The notes below the pieces were generated by a model. The model worked only from the letters and a program-made list of their open reading frames with translations, made no database searches and was not told the DNA's origin. This document shows positions 47,128-55,423 of a stretch of DNA of 64,000 nucleotides, in pieces. A program made the position numbers and the translations under genes. How positions within the stretch are numbered: position 1 is the stretch's first letter; every line of letters begins with the position of its first letter. Origin of the DNA: PGYR01 sp041675005 (GTDB lineage Bacteria; Bacteroidota; Ignavibacteria; Kapaibacteriales; UBA2268); the NCBI GenBank assembly GCA_041675005.1, contig JBAYUQ010000002.1, forward strand, positions 186,001 to 250,000, read 5' to 3'.

Positions 47128-48636
47128 TTATTTCAAAAAGAACGAAACATTAGGCCCTATTTGAAAATTGAATATGTACCAAACCCCTAATAATAGTGAC
47201 CAAGCTAAGAAAAGAGCAATTGAGAATGGGAGTAGTGAAGAGATTAATTCTCCCATACTAACATCTTTCTTAAATTTTTGTGCAAATACTATTAACAAGG
47301 GAAAATATGGTAATAATGGTGTAATCATATTAGTTGTACTATCACCTATTCTATATATTAACTGCGTTGCTTCGGGTGTAATTCCTAAAATCATGAACAT
47401 CGGAACGAAAACCGGAGCTAATATTGCCCATTTGGCAGAAGCGCTTGATATTGATAGATTAAGCAACATACTGAACACTAGAAATGTTAGGAATAGTGGC
47501 AAGCCAGATAAACCAATGTTTGAAATAAACCCTGCACCCTTTACCGCTATTACCATATCTAGTTCTGACCAGTTGAAATAATGAAGAAACTGTCCCGCGG
47601 CAAAGGCTAATACTATATACGATGCCATAGTCCCCATCCCAGAATTCAACATATCTACAATATCACTTGAAGATTTTATTGTGCCAGATATTTTCCCATA
47701 TACTAAACCTGGGAAAAAGAAGATTAATATTATTATAGGTATTATACTTTTGAATAGATATGTCAGTTCTCCATTCTCATCTCTGAAAAAAGCATTTTCT
47801 GGTATAGAAAGTGCTGCTATCACAATAAGTAATGCGAAGAATAATAAATAGGAATAGAAAAGTGCTTTTTTATGAATTATAAAGCTACTTTCATTTTTTA
47901 CATCATCAGTTATATCAGGTTTATACTTACCTAACCTTGGTTCTACAATTTTATTATTCACCACTGTACAAACAATTGCGACAAGAAATGTAGAGACAAT
48001 CATGAAATAGTAATTAGCAGTTGGATACACATTATAACTACTATCTATAGTTTGAGCTGCTTGATGAGTTAATCCAGATAGTAATGGATCTAGTGCAGTA
48101 ATAAGTAGATTAGCTGAGAAACCACCATTAATAGCCGCGAATGATGTGATAACACCAGCCAATGGGTTTTTTCCTATTGCTCTATAAGTCAAACCTGCTA
48201 AAGGTGGCAATACAATTAATCCTGCATCAGCTATTAGACTACTATTTACAGATACGAATACAATAGTAAATACAACTAAACTATCTGGTACTTTAGAGAT
48301 AGTATATTTAAGTGTTGCCTCAAATAATCCCGACTTTTCAGCAACTATAATTCCAAACATAGTGGCTAACACCACACCAAGAGGTGGGAAATTGATGAAA
48401 TTCTTAACTGCAGAGGTTAGTACTTCTCTAAGTCCATCAACCGATAAAATACTTTTCACAACAATCGTTTCATTTGTTACTGGATGGACTACCGAGGTAC
48501 CGAGTAAGCTGAATAAAACAGAAAGTAATATAGTGAATAAAGCAAGGATTATGAAAAGAAAGAAAGGATTTGGTAATTTGTCCGATACTTTCTCTACTCT
48601 TTTGAGAAAACTAAATATTAAATTTCTATTCTTCAT
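47128..48636 (-). CDS. AbgT family transporter
   Basis: A 502-aa membrane protein with about 12 hydrophobic segments. The N-terminus FLKRVEKVSDKLPNPFFLF and the segments IVAEKSGLFEATLKYTISKVP and LIADAGLIVLPPLAGL, and RIGDSTTNMITPLLPYFPLL match the AbgT family (p-aminobenzoyl-glutamate import in E. coli, sulfonamide efflux in others). No abgA or abgB gene is present, so transport direction and substrate are open. No good ribosome binding site is seen. It marks the right edge of the core region. Confidence 0.92.
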   Translation of the reverse strand: MKNRNLIFSFLKRVEKVSDKLPNPFFLFIILALFTILLSVLFSLLGTSVVHPVTNETIVVKSILSVDGLREVLTSAVKNFINFPPLGVVLATMFGIIVAEKSGLFEATLKYTISKVPDSLVVFTIVFVSVNSSLIADAGLIVLPPLAGLTYRAIGKNPLAGVITSFAAINGGFSANLLITALDPLLSGLTHQAAQTIDSSYNVYPTANYYFMIVSTFLVAIVCTVVNNKIVEPRLGKYKPDITDDVKNESSFIIHKKALFYSYLLFFALLIVIAALSIPENAFFRDENGELTYLFKSIIPIIILIFFFPGLVYGKISGTIKSSSDIVDMLNSGMGTMASYIVLAFAAGQFLHYFNWSELDMVIAVKGAGFISNIGLSGLPLFLTFLVFSMLLNLSISSASAKWAILAPVFVPMFMILGITPEATQLIYRIGDSTTNMITPLLPYFPLLIVFAQKFKKDVSMGELISSLLPFSIALFLAWSLLLGVWYIFNFQIGPNVSFFLK

Positions 48637-49189
48637 AGTTGGACGCTATTAATAAGGTTAACAGGATATAATCCTAATTTAACTTGACATATTTTGATAT
48701 AATTTGTAATAATTATTGCACGCTTTTTGCACGAAATATAATTAGGCATTTCAACTCATAATCTATTGTTTTTAAAGGTATCTCATTATCTTCACCTTAT
48801 ATTATGTGATTAATGAAATTTGATTAATAGTATTTCAGTATCAAAAACTATTGCATTATATGCAGCAATTATTTCTTAATTTATGATAATTGTAATTGTC
48901 TAATATATTAATTAAATATTTGTCAACCTAAATGTAGATACTCGTTAAATTTCGAAAAAAAATAATCTATCAAAATTAGATTAAAATCCGTGTTATATAA
49001 AGTAGATGATAGAAATGTATATTTTTTGATGAATTTAATTATTCACAAAAAACTACTTAGTTTGAGGACTAAACAAAACATAAGGAATATAATCTTCAAT
49101 TTAGGAGTTAATAATAAAAAAAGACTCTGAAGAAACGTAAGCAAATAAAACTTCATAGGTAATAAAGATACAGCAGATGGAATAGGTTA
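48637..49189. other. AT-rich intergenic region at the left edge of the accessory block
   Basis: A stretch of about 550 bases, very AT-rich, with no open frame I can support. It holds a short palindrome (AGGAT-ATA-ATCCT at 48663-48675) and a close direct repeat TTGCACG (near 48718 and 48728). It must hold promoters for the abgT gene (minus) and the 260-aa gene (plus), but I cannot identify them. No tRNA or attachment site is visible. Confidence 0.4.
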
Positions 49190-49972
49190 ATGGATAATAA
49201 GTTAAAGCAGAGTGATAAATCAATAAACTTTCATAATATTGAAAAGGATATTTCTGTCTATGGTAATAAAAATAGTGACATAGAGACGGTTAAAGAATTA
49301 GAATTTGTGATAGGAGTCTTAGATATAAGTTCTGGCAAAGTAATCCGAGTGATAAGCCCTAATTTAGATGTATTCTATATAAAAGATTCTTTGTTATTTG
49401 GCTCAAGAAGAGTTAAAGTAACAAACTTAAAAGGTTCTATGAAAAACATTGGTTTACAAGAAACTGTATCTTCTATATATCACACAATAATTAGCATAGC
49501 TAGTAATAATATTAGATTTCCAAATTTGTCATTCAAAGTGTATCTATTAGAGAATCAGAATATTAATGATTTAAATGACTATAAACAATGTATAGTAGAT
49601 ACCTTAAATCATATTAACTCCAGCCCTAAATTACGTTTATCAATTGATACTGAAATCCTAAATGATAGTTTTGCGCCGATTTTAGGTACAAGCGATGGTA
49701 ATTATAATAATGGATTGGACCAAGATGAAAATATCTATAACAATACTATACGAGCTAATAATTTACTTTCTTATTTTAAAAATGATTGTAAGGATGTAGG
49801 AAAAGTAATAGATTATATTAGAACAAAAGACAACCCACTATTTAAAACAATGCTTGAAGTACCTGAGATATTAAATATTTGTAAGTCTAAAAATATAAGT
49901 ATAGATGCAGATATATCAGCAGAGGTTAATAATATTGCCGACATCGCTATAAAAGCTAATCATAGAATGTAA
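49190..49972 (+). CDS. protein of unknown function (260 aa)
   Basis: I do not recognise this protein. It has no signal peptide or membrane segment. The N-terminal half has a beta-rich stretch (LEFVIGVLDISSGKVIRVIS, LDVFYIKDSLLFGSRRVKV) followed by mixed helices and strands; the C-terminal third is helical. It is rich in Asn, Ile, Asp and Lys, in keeping with the very AT-rich DNA. The ATG has only a weak AGG nearby. It stands alone on the plus strand, before the divergent pair at 51.2 kb. Confidence 0.6.
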   Translation: MDNKLKQSDKSINFHNIEKDISVYGNKNSDIETVKELEFVIGVLDISSGKVIRVISPNLDVFYIKDSLLFGSRRVKVTNLKGSMKNIGLQETVSSIYHTIISIASNNIRFPNLSFKVYLLENQNINDLNDYKQCIVDTLNHINSSPKLRLSIDTEILNDSFAPILGTSDGNYNNGLDQDENIYNNTIRANNLLSYFKNDCKDVGKVIDYIRTKDNPLFKTMLEVPEILNICKSKNISIDADISAEVNNIADIAIKANHRM

Positions 49973-50275
49973 CAGTTAAATTACATTGATTAATTTGAAG
50001 TAATCTCGCTTTTGAACTACTCTAAAAAGTTAGATATTATTTGGGAACATTTTTATGTTAAAAAAAACCTACCAAGTACTTTAAATTGGGGGTAGTACCG
50101 TATGTATTAAAAATACGATTTGAGTTCCTAGTTCTAACGAATCAACATATTAATGAAAGTTAGTAATTTAATTAAGTAATATAATCTCAATTATTATTAT
50201 GTTAATTATAATTAGAAGTATTATAAATTATGTTTTTGAATTATCAATCGATAAAAAAAAGTACTGTTGCAAAAA
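49973..50275. other. AT-rich intergenic region between two unknown genes
   Basis: About 300 bases between convergent genes. CTACC (50071) and GGTAG (near 50090) can form a small stem; no T run follows, and I see no gene or repeat array here. Confidence 0.3.
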
Positions 50276-51187
50276 TTAAAATTCATATGCACTCATTAGT
50301 TCTTCAAAAAAAATATATGCCTGTTTTGTTGTTCTATCATAGGACTCAATTAATTCTATTAAATATTTATCTTCGTGTGTTAATTTACTTCTTTCTTTTT
50401 TTTGGGTTAAAGAATAATCTTTGTATTTATTTTTTAATCTGTTACTATATTCTATTAAGGTAGCTAAATTTTGCCCCTTATATTTTATTTTACTATGAAT
50501 GAATTCATAAAATTCATTTTCTGTACTTTTTGGTGAATAATGGTAATAATATTTTCCGCTGATGTATCCTAAATTTATAATTTTATCCCGATAATATAAT
50601 TCTCCGTTTTCTTCTTCTTTAAAAGAAGTGTCTTCCATTTTAATTGAATAAGTATAATAATGAAAAAGATAAATTCGTAATTGGTTTGCAAAAAACTTAA
50701 TTCCTTTAAGTTCATTAATAAGTATATTCTGACTTCTTAATGTAAATTCTCGAAAAACTGTTGGGATTGATGATATTTGAAAATCATAGTTAATCACAAG
50801 TTGATCAAAATGAAATAGAAATTCAGAAAATCCTGAAAATTCTTTCTTCTTTACAATGCTCAGGTAGAATAAATCTAAAGCAGTATCTATATAATCTAGA
50901 TTGTCTCTCATATACAAAGTTATTGATGAGTCATAAAAAAATTTAAATTCTGAGATTGTGTATAGAATCATTTTTTTATAAAAGTAATCCTTTTTATTGA
51001 ACATCTCTTCTAAAGTTAGTTCTATTTTACAGATTAAATCACTAAATGATCTATTATTAGCAACCATTAAATCTGAATCATCTACGTATTTCAAAATATT
51101 CTTTTTAAAATATCTACATGAAGGTAAATAGTTTAATTGATATAGATGATCATTAAAGTAGTTGTTAATATTACTGTTTTCCTCCAA
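50276..51187 (-). CDS. helical protein of unknown function (303 aa)
   Basis: I do not recognise this protein. It has no signal peptide and is rich in Phe, Tyr, Lys, Glu and Asn. Most of it is predicted helical (KIELTLEEMFNKKDYFYKKM; YSNRLKNKYKDYSLTQKKER), with a short strand section near residue 215. The start is a TTG with GAGGG close upstream; a downstream start is possible. It is divergent from the rep cassette, sharing an AT-rich 185-base promoter region, so it may be a partner or regulator of that cassette. Confidence 0.6.
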   Translation of the reverse strand: MEENSNINNYFNDHLYQLNYLPSCRYFKKNILKYVDDSDLMVANNRSFSDLICKIELTLEEMFNKKDYFYKKMILYTISEFKFFYDSSITLYMRDNLDYIDTALDLFYLSIVKKKEFSGFSEFLFHFDQLVINYDFQISSIPTVFREFTLRSQNILINELKGIKFFANQLRIYLFHYYTYSIKMEDTSFKEEENGELYYRDKIINLGYISGKYYYHYSPKSTENEFYEFIHSKIKYKGQNLATLIEYSNRLKNKYKDYSLTQKKERSKLTHEDKYLIELIESYDRTTKQAYIFFEELMSAYEF

Positions 51188-51237
51188 AATTCCCTCTCAA
51201 TAATTTTATTTCATAGTTAATATAAATATTTAATTAA

Positions 51238-51300
51238 TCAATTAAAAAAACAGTCAATTATTCATCTCTGATTTATCAATTATTTATCAATTTAATTGAT
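51238..51300. repeat. iteron-like TCAATT(A/T) repeats
   Basis: The heptamer TCAATTA or TCAATTT occurs at 51238, 51254, 51276 and 51287, and in inverse form (AATTGA) at 51294. All lie in the region between the 303-aa gene and the rep cassette. The spacing (16, 22 and 11 bases) is not regular and the DNA is AT-rich, so chance is possible. Confidence 0.3.
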
Positions 51301-51372
51301 TGCTAACAATTCTAATATTTGTACTAGTTAAAAAATATTTTATAACATTTATTAAAATTAAAAGGCTATTAT

Positions 51373-51771
51373 ATGTCAAAAATTAAACATACGAATATTA
51401 GTAATGATATTCAAAAAACATATCGGCAACAGGCAAATGAAGCAGAAAAAATATTCAACTCGCTATTGGATGAAAATACAAATGAAGACAAGAGCTATTA
51501 CTTTATACCTGTAATATTGAGTAAAATCTGCTCAGCAATACATTATAACGAACTATTACAAGATCTGAGAGAAGTTGATAGATTAGAGATACTATTCAAA
51601 GATGTATTGGATAATTACATTACGTCATATTTAAAAAAATTCCCTCTGATGGATTTTAATTCAATTCTCAAAAAGCTTATCGAAGAGTATAAAGAAAAAA
51701 ATCTACATTGGGTTGAAGAAAAGATTTATGAATTATATAAATCTAATATAATACAATTTCAGGAGGATTGA
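51373..51771 (+). CDS. small helical protein, paralogue of 53385-53753
   Basis: A 132-aa, mostly helical protein of unknown function. KTYRQQANEAEKIFNSLLDE, YYFIPVILSKICSAI and EKNLHWVEEKIYELYKSNI line up with KRLHKQAKSTLDLVNILQE, FYVPIILDIITQEL and KKNLSHVSVKIKKLYNLI of the protein at 53385. AAAGG precedes the ATG. It is the first gene of the rep cassette; its stop is one base from the rep start, which suggests coupled translation. Confidence 0.65.
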   Translation: MSKIKHTNISNDIQKTYRQQANEAEKIFNSLLDENTNEDKSYYFIPVILSKICSAIHYNELLQDLREVDRLEILFKDVLDNYITSYLKKFPLMDFNSILKKLIEEYKEKNLHWVEEKIYELYKSNIIQFQED

Positions 51772-51772
51772 A

Positions 51773-52678
51773 ATGATTGACAGTATTCGCTTGATTATTC
51801 ACAGACACATTGATTTGTCACAAAATCAAAGTCTAGATTTTTTAAAAGAAGAAATGCATGTAGATGGGACTTACAGCAAGTTATATACTTATAAGAATAT
51901 GAGAATAGAAGAAAAAGATTTTAATATCTACATCTCAGGGTCTCTTACTAAACTTGCCTTAGGAAATAATTATTTAAATGCTTCTAGAAATGACATCAGA
52001 AACGCAGCTAATGAATTATGTAAGGTAATTGGATTTAAAATAAATGAAGCAGTAGTAACACGAATTGATTTAGGTATAGTTGTAGTTACTAATCATTGTA
52101 GTAGAATGTATATTGAGCATTTAAGACCTCCAAACAATAGATATGAATGGATTACTCATAAAACAGGTATAACATTTAGAAATGAGTCCAAATCTATAAT
52201 TTTATATGATAAAGTGGAAGAGTCTGGTAATAATTCATTAAAGAATAAAAATCTATTACGCTATGAGATACAAATTAGAAAGGGATGTAAAAAATTCCTA
52301 CTAAATGAATGTAAAGTTTCTATACCTAATGATAACAAATTATCTACAGTATTAACTGATGAATATTTTGATTTTTTTAAGTCATATCTGAATAATACAT
52401 ACACAATGATTAAAAAGGATAACATCAAATTGATATTGCCATTTCCAGAAACTCCATCTGAGTTCCTAAAGTTTGGATTTACGTTATGGTTGAAAAATCA
52501 AGATATGAATCAAATTATAATGACAATAAACAATTTCTATAAAAAAAATAAAATTAAAGCTCACAACAGAAGAAAAATGATACAGATGATAAATACTTTG
52601 GCGGTATCTAATTTATATACATATAATCTTATGAGTGAGCTTACAAATAAAATTACATCCGAAATTAATAAATTCTGA
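51773..52678 (+). CDS. phage/plasmid replication initiator, G2P (gene II/X) type
   Basis: A 301-aa protein that fits the gene II/X replication-associated family of filamentous phages and related plasmids, which nick one strand to start rolling-circle replication. Family-like segments, in order, are GSLTKLALGNN (about residues 56-66), VVTRIDLGIVVVTN (95-108), TGITFRNESKSIILYDKVEE (131-150) and LLRYEIQIRKG (161-171). A C-terminal helical part follows. AGGAGG lies upstream of the ATG, the strongest ribosome binding site in the cassette. The assignment is by recognised pattern; the catalytic tyrosine is not identified. Confidence 0.7.
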   Translation: MIDSIRLIIHRHIDLSQNQSLDFLKEEMHVDGTYSKLYTYKNMRIEEKDFNIYISGSLTKLALGNNYLNASRNDIRNAANELCKVIGFKINEAVVTRIDLGIVVVTNHCSRMYIEHLRPPNNRYEWITHKTGITFRNESKSIILYDKVEESGNNSLKNKNLLRYEIQIRKGCKKFLLNECKVSIPNDNKLSTVLTDEYFDFFKSYLNNTYTMIKKDNIKLILPFPETPSEFLKFGFTLWLKNQDMNQIIMTINNFYKKNKIKAHNRRKMIQMINTLAVSNLYTYNLMSELTNKITSEINKF

Positions 52679-52691
52679 TGTATAGTGTAGT

Positions 52692-52754
52692 ATGATTAAC
52701 GAGGGAACTGATTGGAATCTACAGTTCTAATTAATTCCCTTTGATATTAATCAT
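52692..52754. repeat. branched imperfect palindrome just after rep
   Basis: An outer 8-bp stem (ATGATTAA with TTAATCAT) encloses AGGG/CCCT and an inner AACTG/CAGTT hairpin, all within 63 bases. No T run follows, so it is not a typical terminator. It lies 14 bases after the rep stop and 50 bases before the next gene. A nick site or single-strand origin is possible. Confidence 0.5.
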
Positions 52755-52803
52755 AACTGCATATTAATTAATTATAAAATAAATAAAAAACAAAGAGAAT
52801 GAT

Positions 52804-53328
52804 ATGTGTAAATTATATGTAATCGGTACAACCCAAACTAAGTCAAGAAACGCGACATATGGATATGTTATTGTAGATGAGCAAACATCAATTATATATT
52901 CTAAGTCAAATGAGATTTCAAAGACAGGCGGACAAGTCACTAAAATTAGAGCTACAACAATTGCTATCAATGAAGGATTGAGGGAAGTCATTAATAAAGG
53001 ATATGAATTTGTAGAAATAATCACTTGTGAAGATTTTTTTAAAGAAATGTTCAAGTATGGATACCTTGATCTTTGGGAAAGGAATGGTTGGAAACGGTCA
53101 AAAAAGAAAAAAAAGTTAAAGAATATTGATTTGAATAAAGATCTACTTAAGCTTTCCAAAAAGATTAACATTTTTGTTATGAGTATTGGTTTTAATAAAA
53201 TTAATGATCTAGAAAATGAAATGACAAAATTCAAAAATATAAGTATGGGTGTGAAAAGGTACAAAAAGAAGGGCCTTTCAAGATCATTTAAAAGTGCAAA
53301 GAGAAACAGGTCAAATACTCAAGTTTAA
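52804..53328 (+). CDS. RNase H-like protein with degenerate active site
   Basis: A 174-aa protein whose first 145 residues can be aligned by eye with RNase HI. YVIGTTQTKSRNATYGYVIV corresponds to the first strands, TKIRATTIAINEGLREV to helix A, EIITCEDFFKEM to the strand with the third acid, LDLWERNGWKR and LKNIDLNKDL to the WkkrGWk...kNvDL section, and NDLENEM to the last helix. Asp10 appears replaced by Gly8 and Glu48 by Thr51; Glu76 or Asp77 and Glu139 stand at the other two sites. A basic tail follows. It is likely to have lost or changed catalysis and may bind RNA-DNA hybrid. Confidence 0.6.
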   Translation: MCKLYVIGTTQTKSRNATYGYVIVDEQTSIIYSKSNEISKTGGQVTKIRATTIAINEGLREVINKGYEFVEIITCEDFFKEMFKYGYLDLWERNGWKRSKKKKKLKNIDLNKDLLKLSKKINIFVMSIGFNKINDLENEMTKFKNISMGVKRYKKKGLSRSFKSAKRNRSNTQV

Positions 53329-53384
53329 TATATATATGATAACAACGAATAAAATATTTAATCAATTATTTAAAGGTAAATGTA

Positions 53385-53753
53385 ATGAATACATTAACAG
53401 CTAGTAAGACTAGCAAAAAACGACTGCATAAGCAGGCAAAATCAACTTTAGATTTAGTAAATATATTACAGGAAAAGAATTCCGAGGGTTTAAAAGATGA
53501 ATTTTATGTCCCAATTATTCTAGACATAATCACACAAGAGTTGGATAGTTCAGATTTAGATTTTGATGATCCTCTTATAAACTATTTAGAAGAAATATTC
53601 TGCGTTATTTTTGATGAATTTATATTTAAACATCAGAATATTGAACATATGTATGATATACCAAATTGTCTAAATTACCACAGGTACAAATATAGAAAAA
53701 AAAATCTATCTCATGTATCGGTTAAGATTAAGAAACTATATAATCTAATTTAA
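53385..53753 (+). CDS. small helical protein, paralogue of 51373-51771
   Basis: A 122-aa protein of unknown function with the same plan as the first gene of the cassette: an N-terminal K-x2-LHKQAKSTLDLVN helix, FYVPIILDIITQEL, an acidic middle, and KKNLSHVSVKIKKLYNLI at the end. AAAGG precedes the ATG. It is the last gene before the terminator. A pair of related small proteins around rep might regulate copy number or assist the initiator; this is inference. Confidence 0.6.
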   Translation: MNTLTASKTSKKRLHKQAKSTLDLVNILQEKNSEGLKDEFYVPIILDIITQELDSSDLDFDDPLINYLEEIFCVIFDEFIFKHQNIEHMYDIPNCLNYHRYKYRKKNLSHVSVKIKKLYNLI

Positions 53754-53821
53754 CAGAATAAAGAAAGGATCTGAGGATTACTTATAAGCCTCATTTCGAA
53801 TTAAACTATTTTAAAATTAAT

Positions 53822-53860
53822 AGCATCTACCATCGACATTTGACTGGTAGATGCTTTTTT
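53822..53860 (+). terminator. terminator of the rep cassette
   Basis: AGCATCTACCA pairs perfectly with TGGTAGATGCT around a 12-base loop and is followed by TTTTTTA on the plus strand. It closes the 51373-53753 transcript. Read from hsdM the structure lacks a T run, so it is directed mainly at the plus strand. Confidence 0.85.
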
Positions 53861-53899
53861 ATATTCTTTCATAACTCTTCTAGACTCATACCACCACCA

Positions 53900-55423
53900 T
53901 CAATCCTCATTAAGCGTTGCCATTATCTCTTTGAAGCTATTTAGTCCAGATTCTATGTTTTCGATTATCTCATTAGCAAGAATATCGGGGTCGGGTAGGT
54001 TGTCAAGGTCTGTTAAGCTCTTATCCTTTATCCAGAATATATCTAAGCTAGTTTTATCTCTAGCAATAATTTCATCGTAAGTGTACTTACGCCATCTTCC
54101 TTCTTCATTCTCTTCACTCCATGTCTCTTTTCTCTTGCTTAGGTTCTCTGAGTTATAGAGTTTAATGAATTCATCCAAGTTTTCCTTTGTCATAGGCTGT
54201 TTCTTTGGTGTATGGTGGATATTTGTTCTGTAATCGTAGAACCAAATATCTTTCGTCCATGCTTCTTTACTTGCAGGTTTGTTGTTGAAGAATAATACAT
54301 TTGCTTTTACACCTGGTGCGTAGAATATACCAGTTGGTAAACGTAAGATAGTATGTAGCTCTGTTGTTTTCATTAGTTGCTTACGTACTTCTTCTCCTGC
54401 ACCACCTTCGAATAACACATTGTCTGGTAATACTACTGCTGCTTCACCATTTATCTTTAGTAGAGTTTTTATGTGCTGCAGAAAGTTCAACTGCTTGTTT
54501 GAAGTAGTTTCCCAAAAATCTTGGCGGTTGTAACTCATATCTTGCTTTTCTACTTCACCTTCTTCGTTGGTGATAGTCATACTACTTTTCTTACCAAATG
54601 GTGGGTTAGCTAATACATAGTCAAACCTCATTCCATCGTCTGATACTAATGCATCAGTTGACTTTATTGGTGTATCGCCATCTATTTCGCCGATATTATG
54701 TAGATACATATTCATTAAGCACATTCTTCTAGTATTGGCTACTATTTCGTTCCCATGGAATGTCTTATTTTTTAGGAAATCTTTCTCTTCTTGGTCTAAT
54801 TTATTATTAGCAACTATCCAATCGTAGGCGGCTAAAATGAAACCACCTGTACCAATTGCAGGATCTATTATGGCCTTCATCGGCTTTGGCTGTACACATG
54901 CTACCATTGCCTTTATTAATGCCCTAGGAGTGAAATACTGACCTGCACCAGAGCTTCCACTGCTATCCATTGCGTTCTTTTCTAATAGGCCTTCGTAGAT
55001 TTTACCTTTGATATCTGAACCCATCATATTCCAATTCTCTTTGTCAATCAGATCTATGACTTTTAAGAGTTTTGATGGGTCTTGTATTTTGTTCTGGCTC
55101 TTAGTGAATATCTGACCTAACATCCCTCTCTCGGTAGATAAGGTACGTAGTAACTGGCTATAAAAAGATTCCAGTTCAGCCCCTCTCTTACTCGATAGAG
55201 TCTCCCAATTACAAATCTCACCATCTTCTATCTCATTGCCTTCTACATCTTTCAGCTTGGGAAAATTAAGACCTTTGTTGTAAGGTGGCTTATTCAGTTC
55301 ATCTGCCATTTTTAGAAATAGCAAATAGGTTATTTGTTCTAAGTAATCGCCGTAACCAACACCATCATCTCGCAATACACTCGCGAGGTTCCATATTTTT
55401 GATATTATACTTGAGTCTGTCAT
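53900..55423 (-). CDS. hsdM: type I restriction-modification methyltransferase subunit HsdM
   Basis: A 507-aa HsdM that methylates adenine in the recognition site and is also part of the restriction complex. The N-terminal helical domain (YGDYLEQITYLLFLKMADE) is followed by the N6-adenine methyltransferase domain with SAM motif DPAIGTGGF (187-195) and catalytic NPPF (273-276). It overlaps the DUF3883 gene by four bases (ATGA). It is the last gene of the operon. Confidence 0.94.
   Translation of the reverse strand: MTDSSIISKIWNLASVLRDDGVGYGDYLEQITYLLFLKMADELNKPPYNKGLNFPKLKDVEGNEIEDGEICNWETLSSKRGAELESFYSQLLRTLSTERGMLGQIFTKSQNKIQDPSKLLKVIDLIDKENWNMMGSDIKGKIYEGLLEKNAMDSSGSSGAGQYFTPRALIKAMVACVQPKPMKAIIDPAIGTGGFILAAYDWIVANNKLDQEEKDFLKNKTFHGNEIVANTRRMCLMNMYLHNIGEIDGDTPIKSTDALVSDDGMRFDYVLANPPFGKKSSMTITNEEGEVEKQDMSYNRQDFWETTSNKQLNFLQHIKTLLKINGEAAVVLPDNVLFEGGAGEEVRKQLMKTTELHTILRLPTGIFYAPGVKANVLFFNNKPASKEAWTKDIWFYDYRTNIHHTPKKQPMTKENLDEFIKLYNSENLSKRKETWSEENEEGRWRKYTYDEIIARDKTSLDIFWIKDKSLTDLDNLPDPDILANEIIENIESGLNSFKEIMATLNED

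Noticed and set aside
52764..53264. A 166-codon minus-strand open frame across the RNase H-like gene
   Set aside because: It is hydrophobic shadow translation of an AT-rich gene; the plus-strand frame has a ribosome binding site, cassette context and recognisable RNase H features.
48637..54000. Search for CRISPR arrays, tRNA genes and attachment sites around the accessory block
   Set aside because: No regular spaced repeats, no cloverleaf and no matching direct repeat at both edges were seen by eye.
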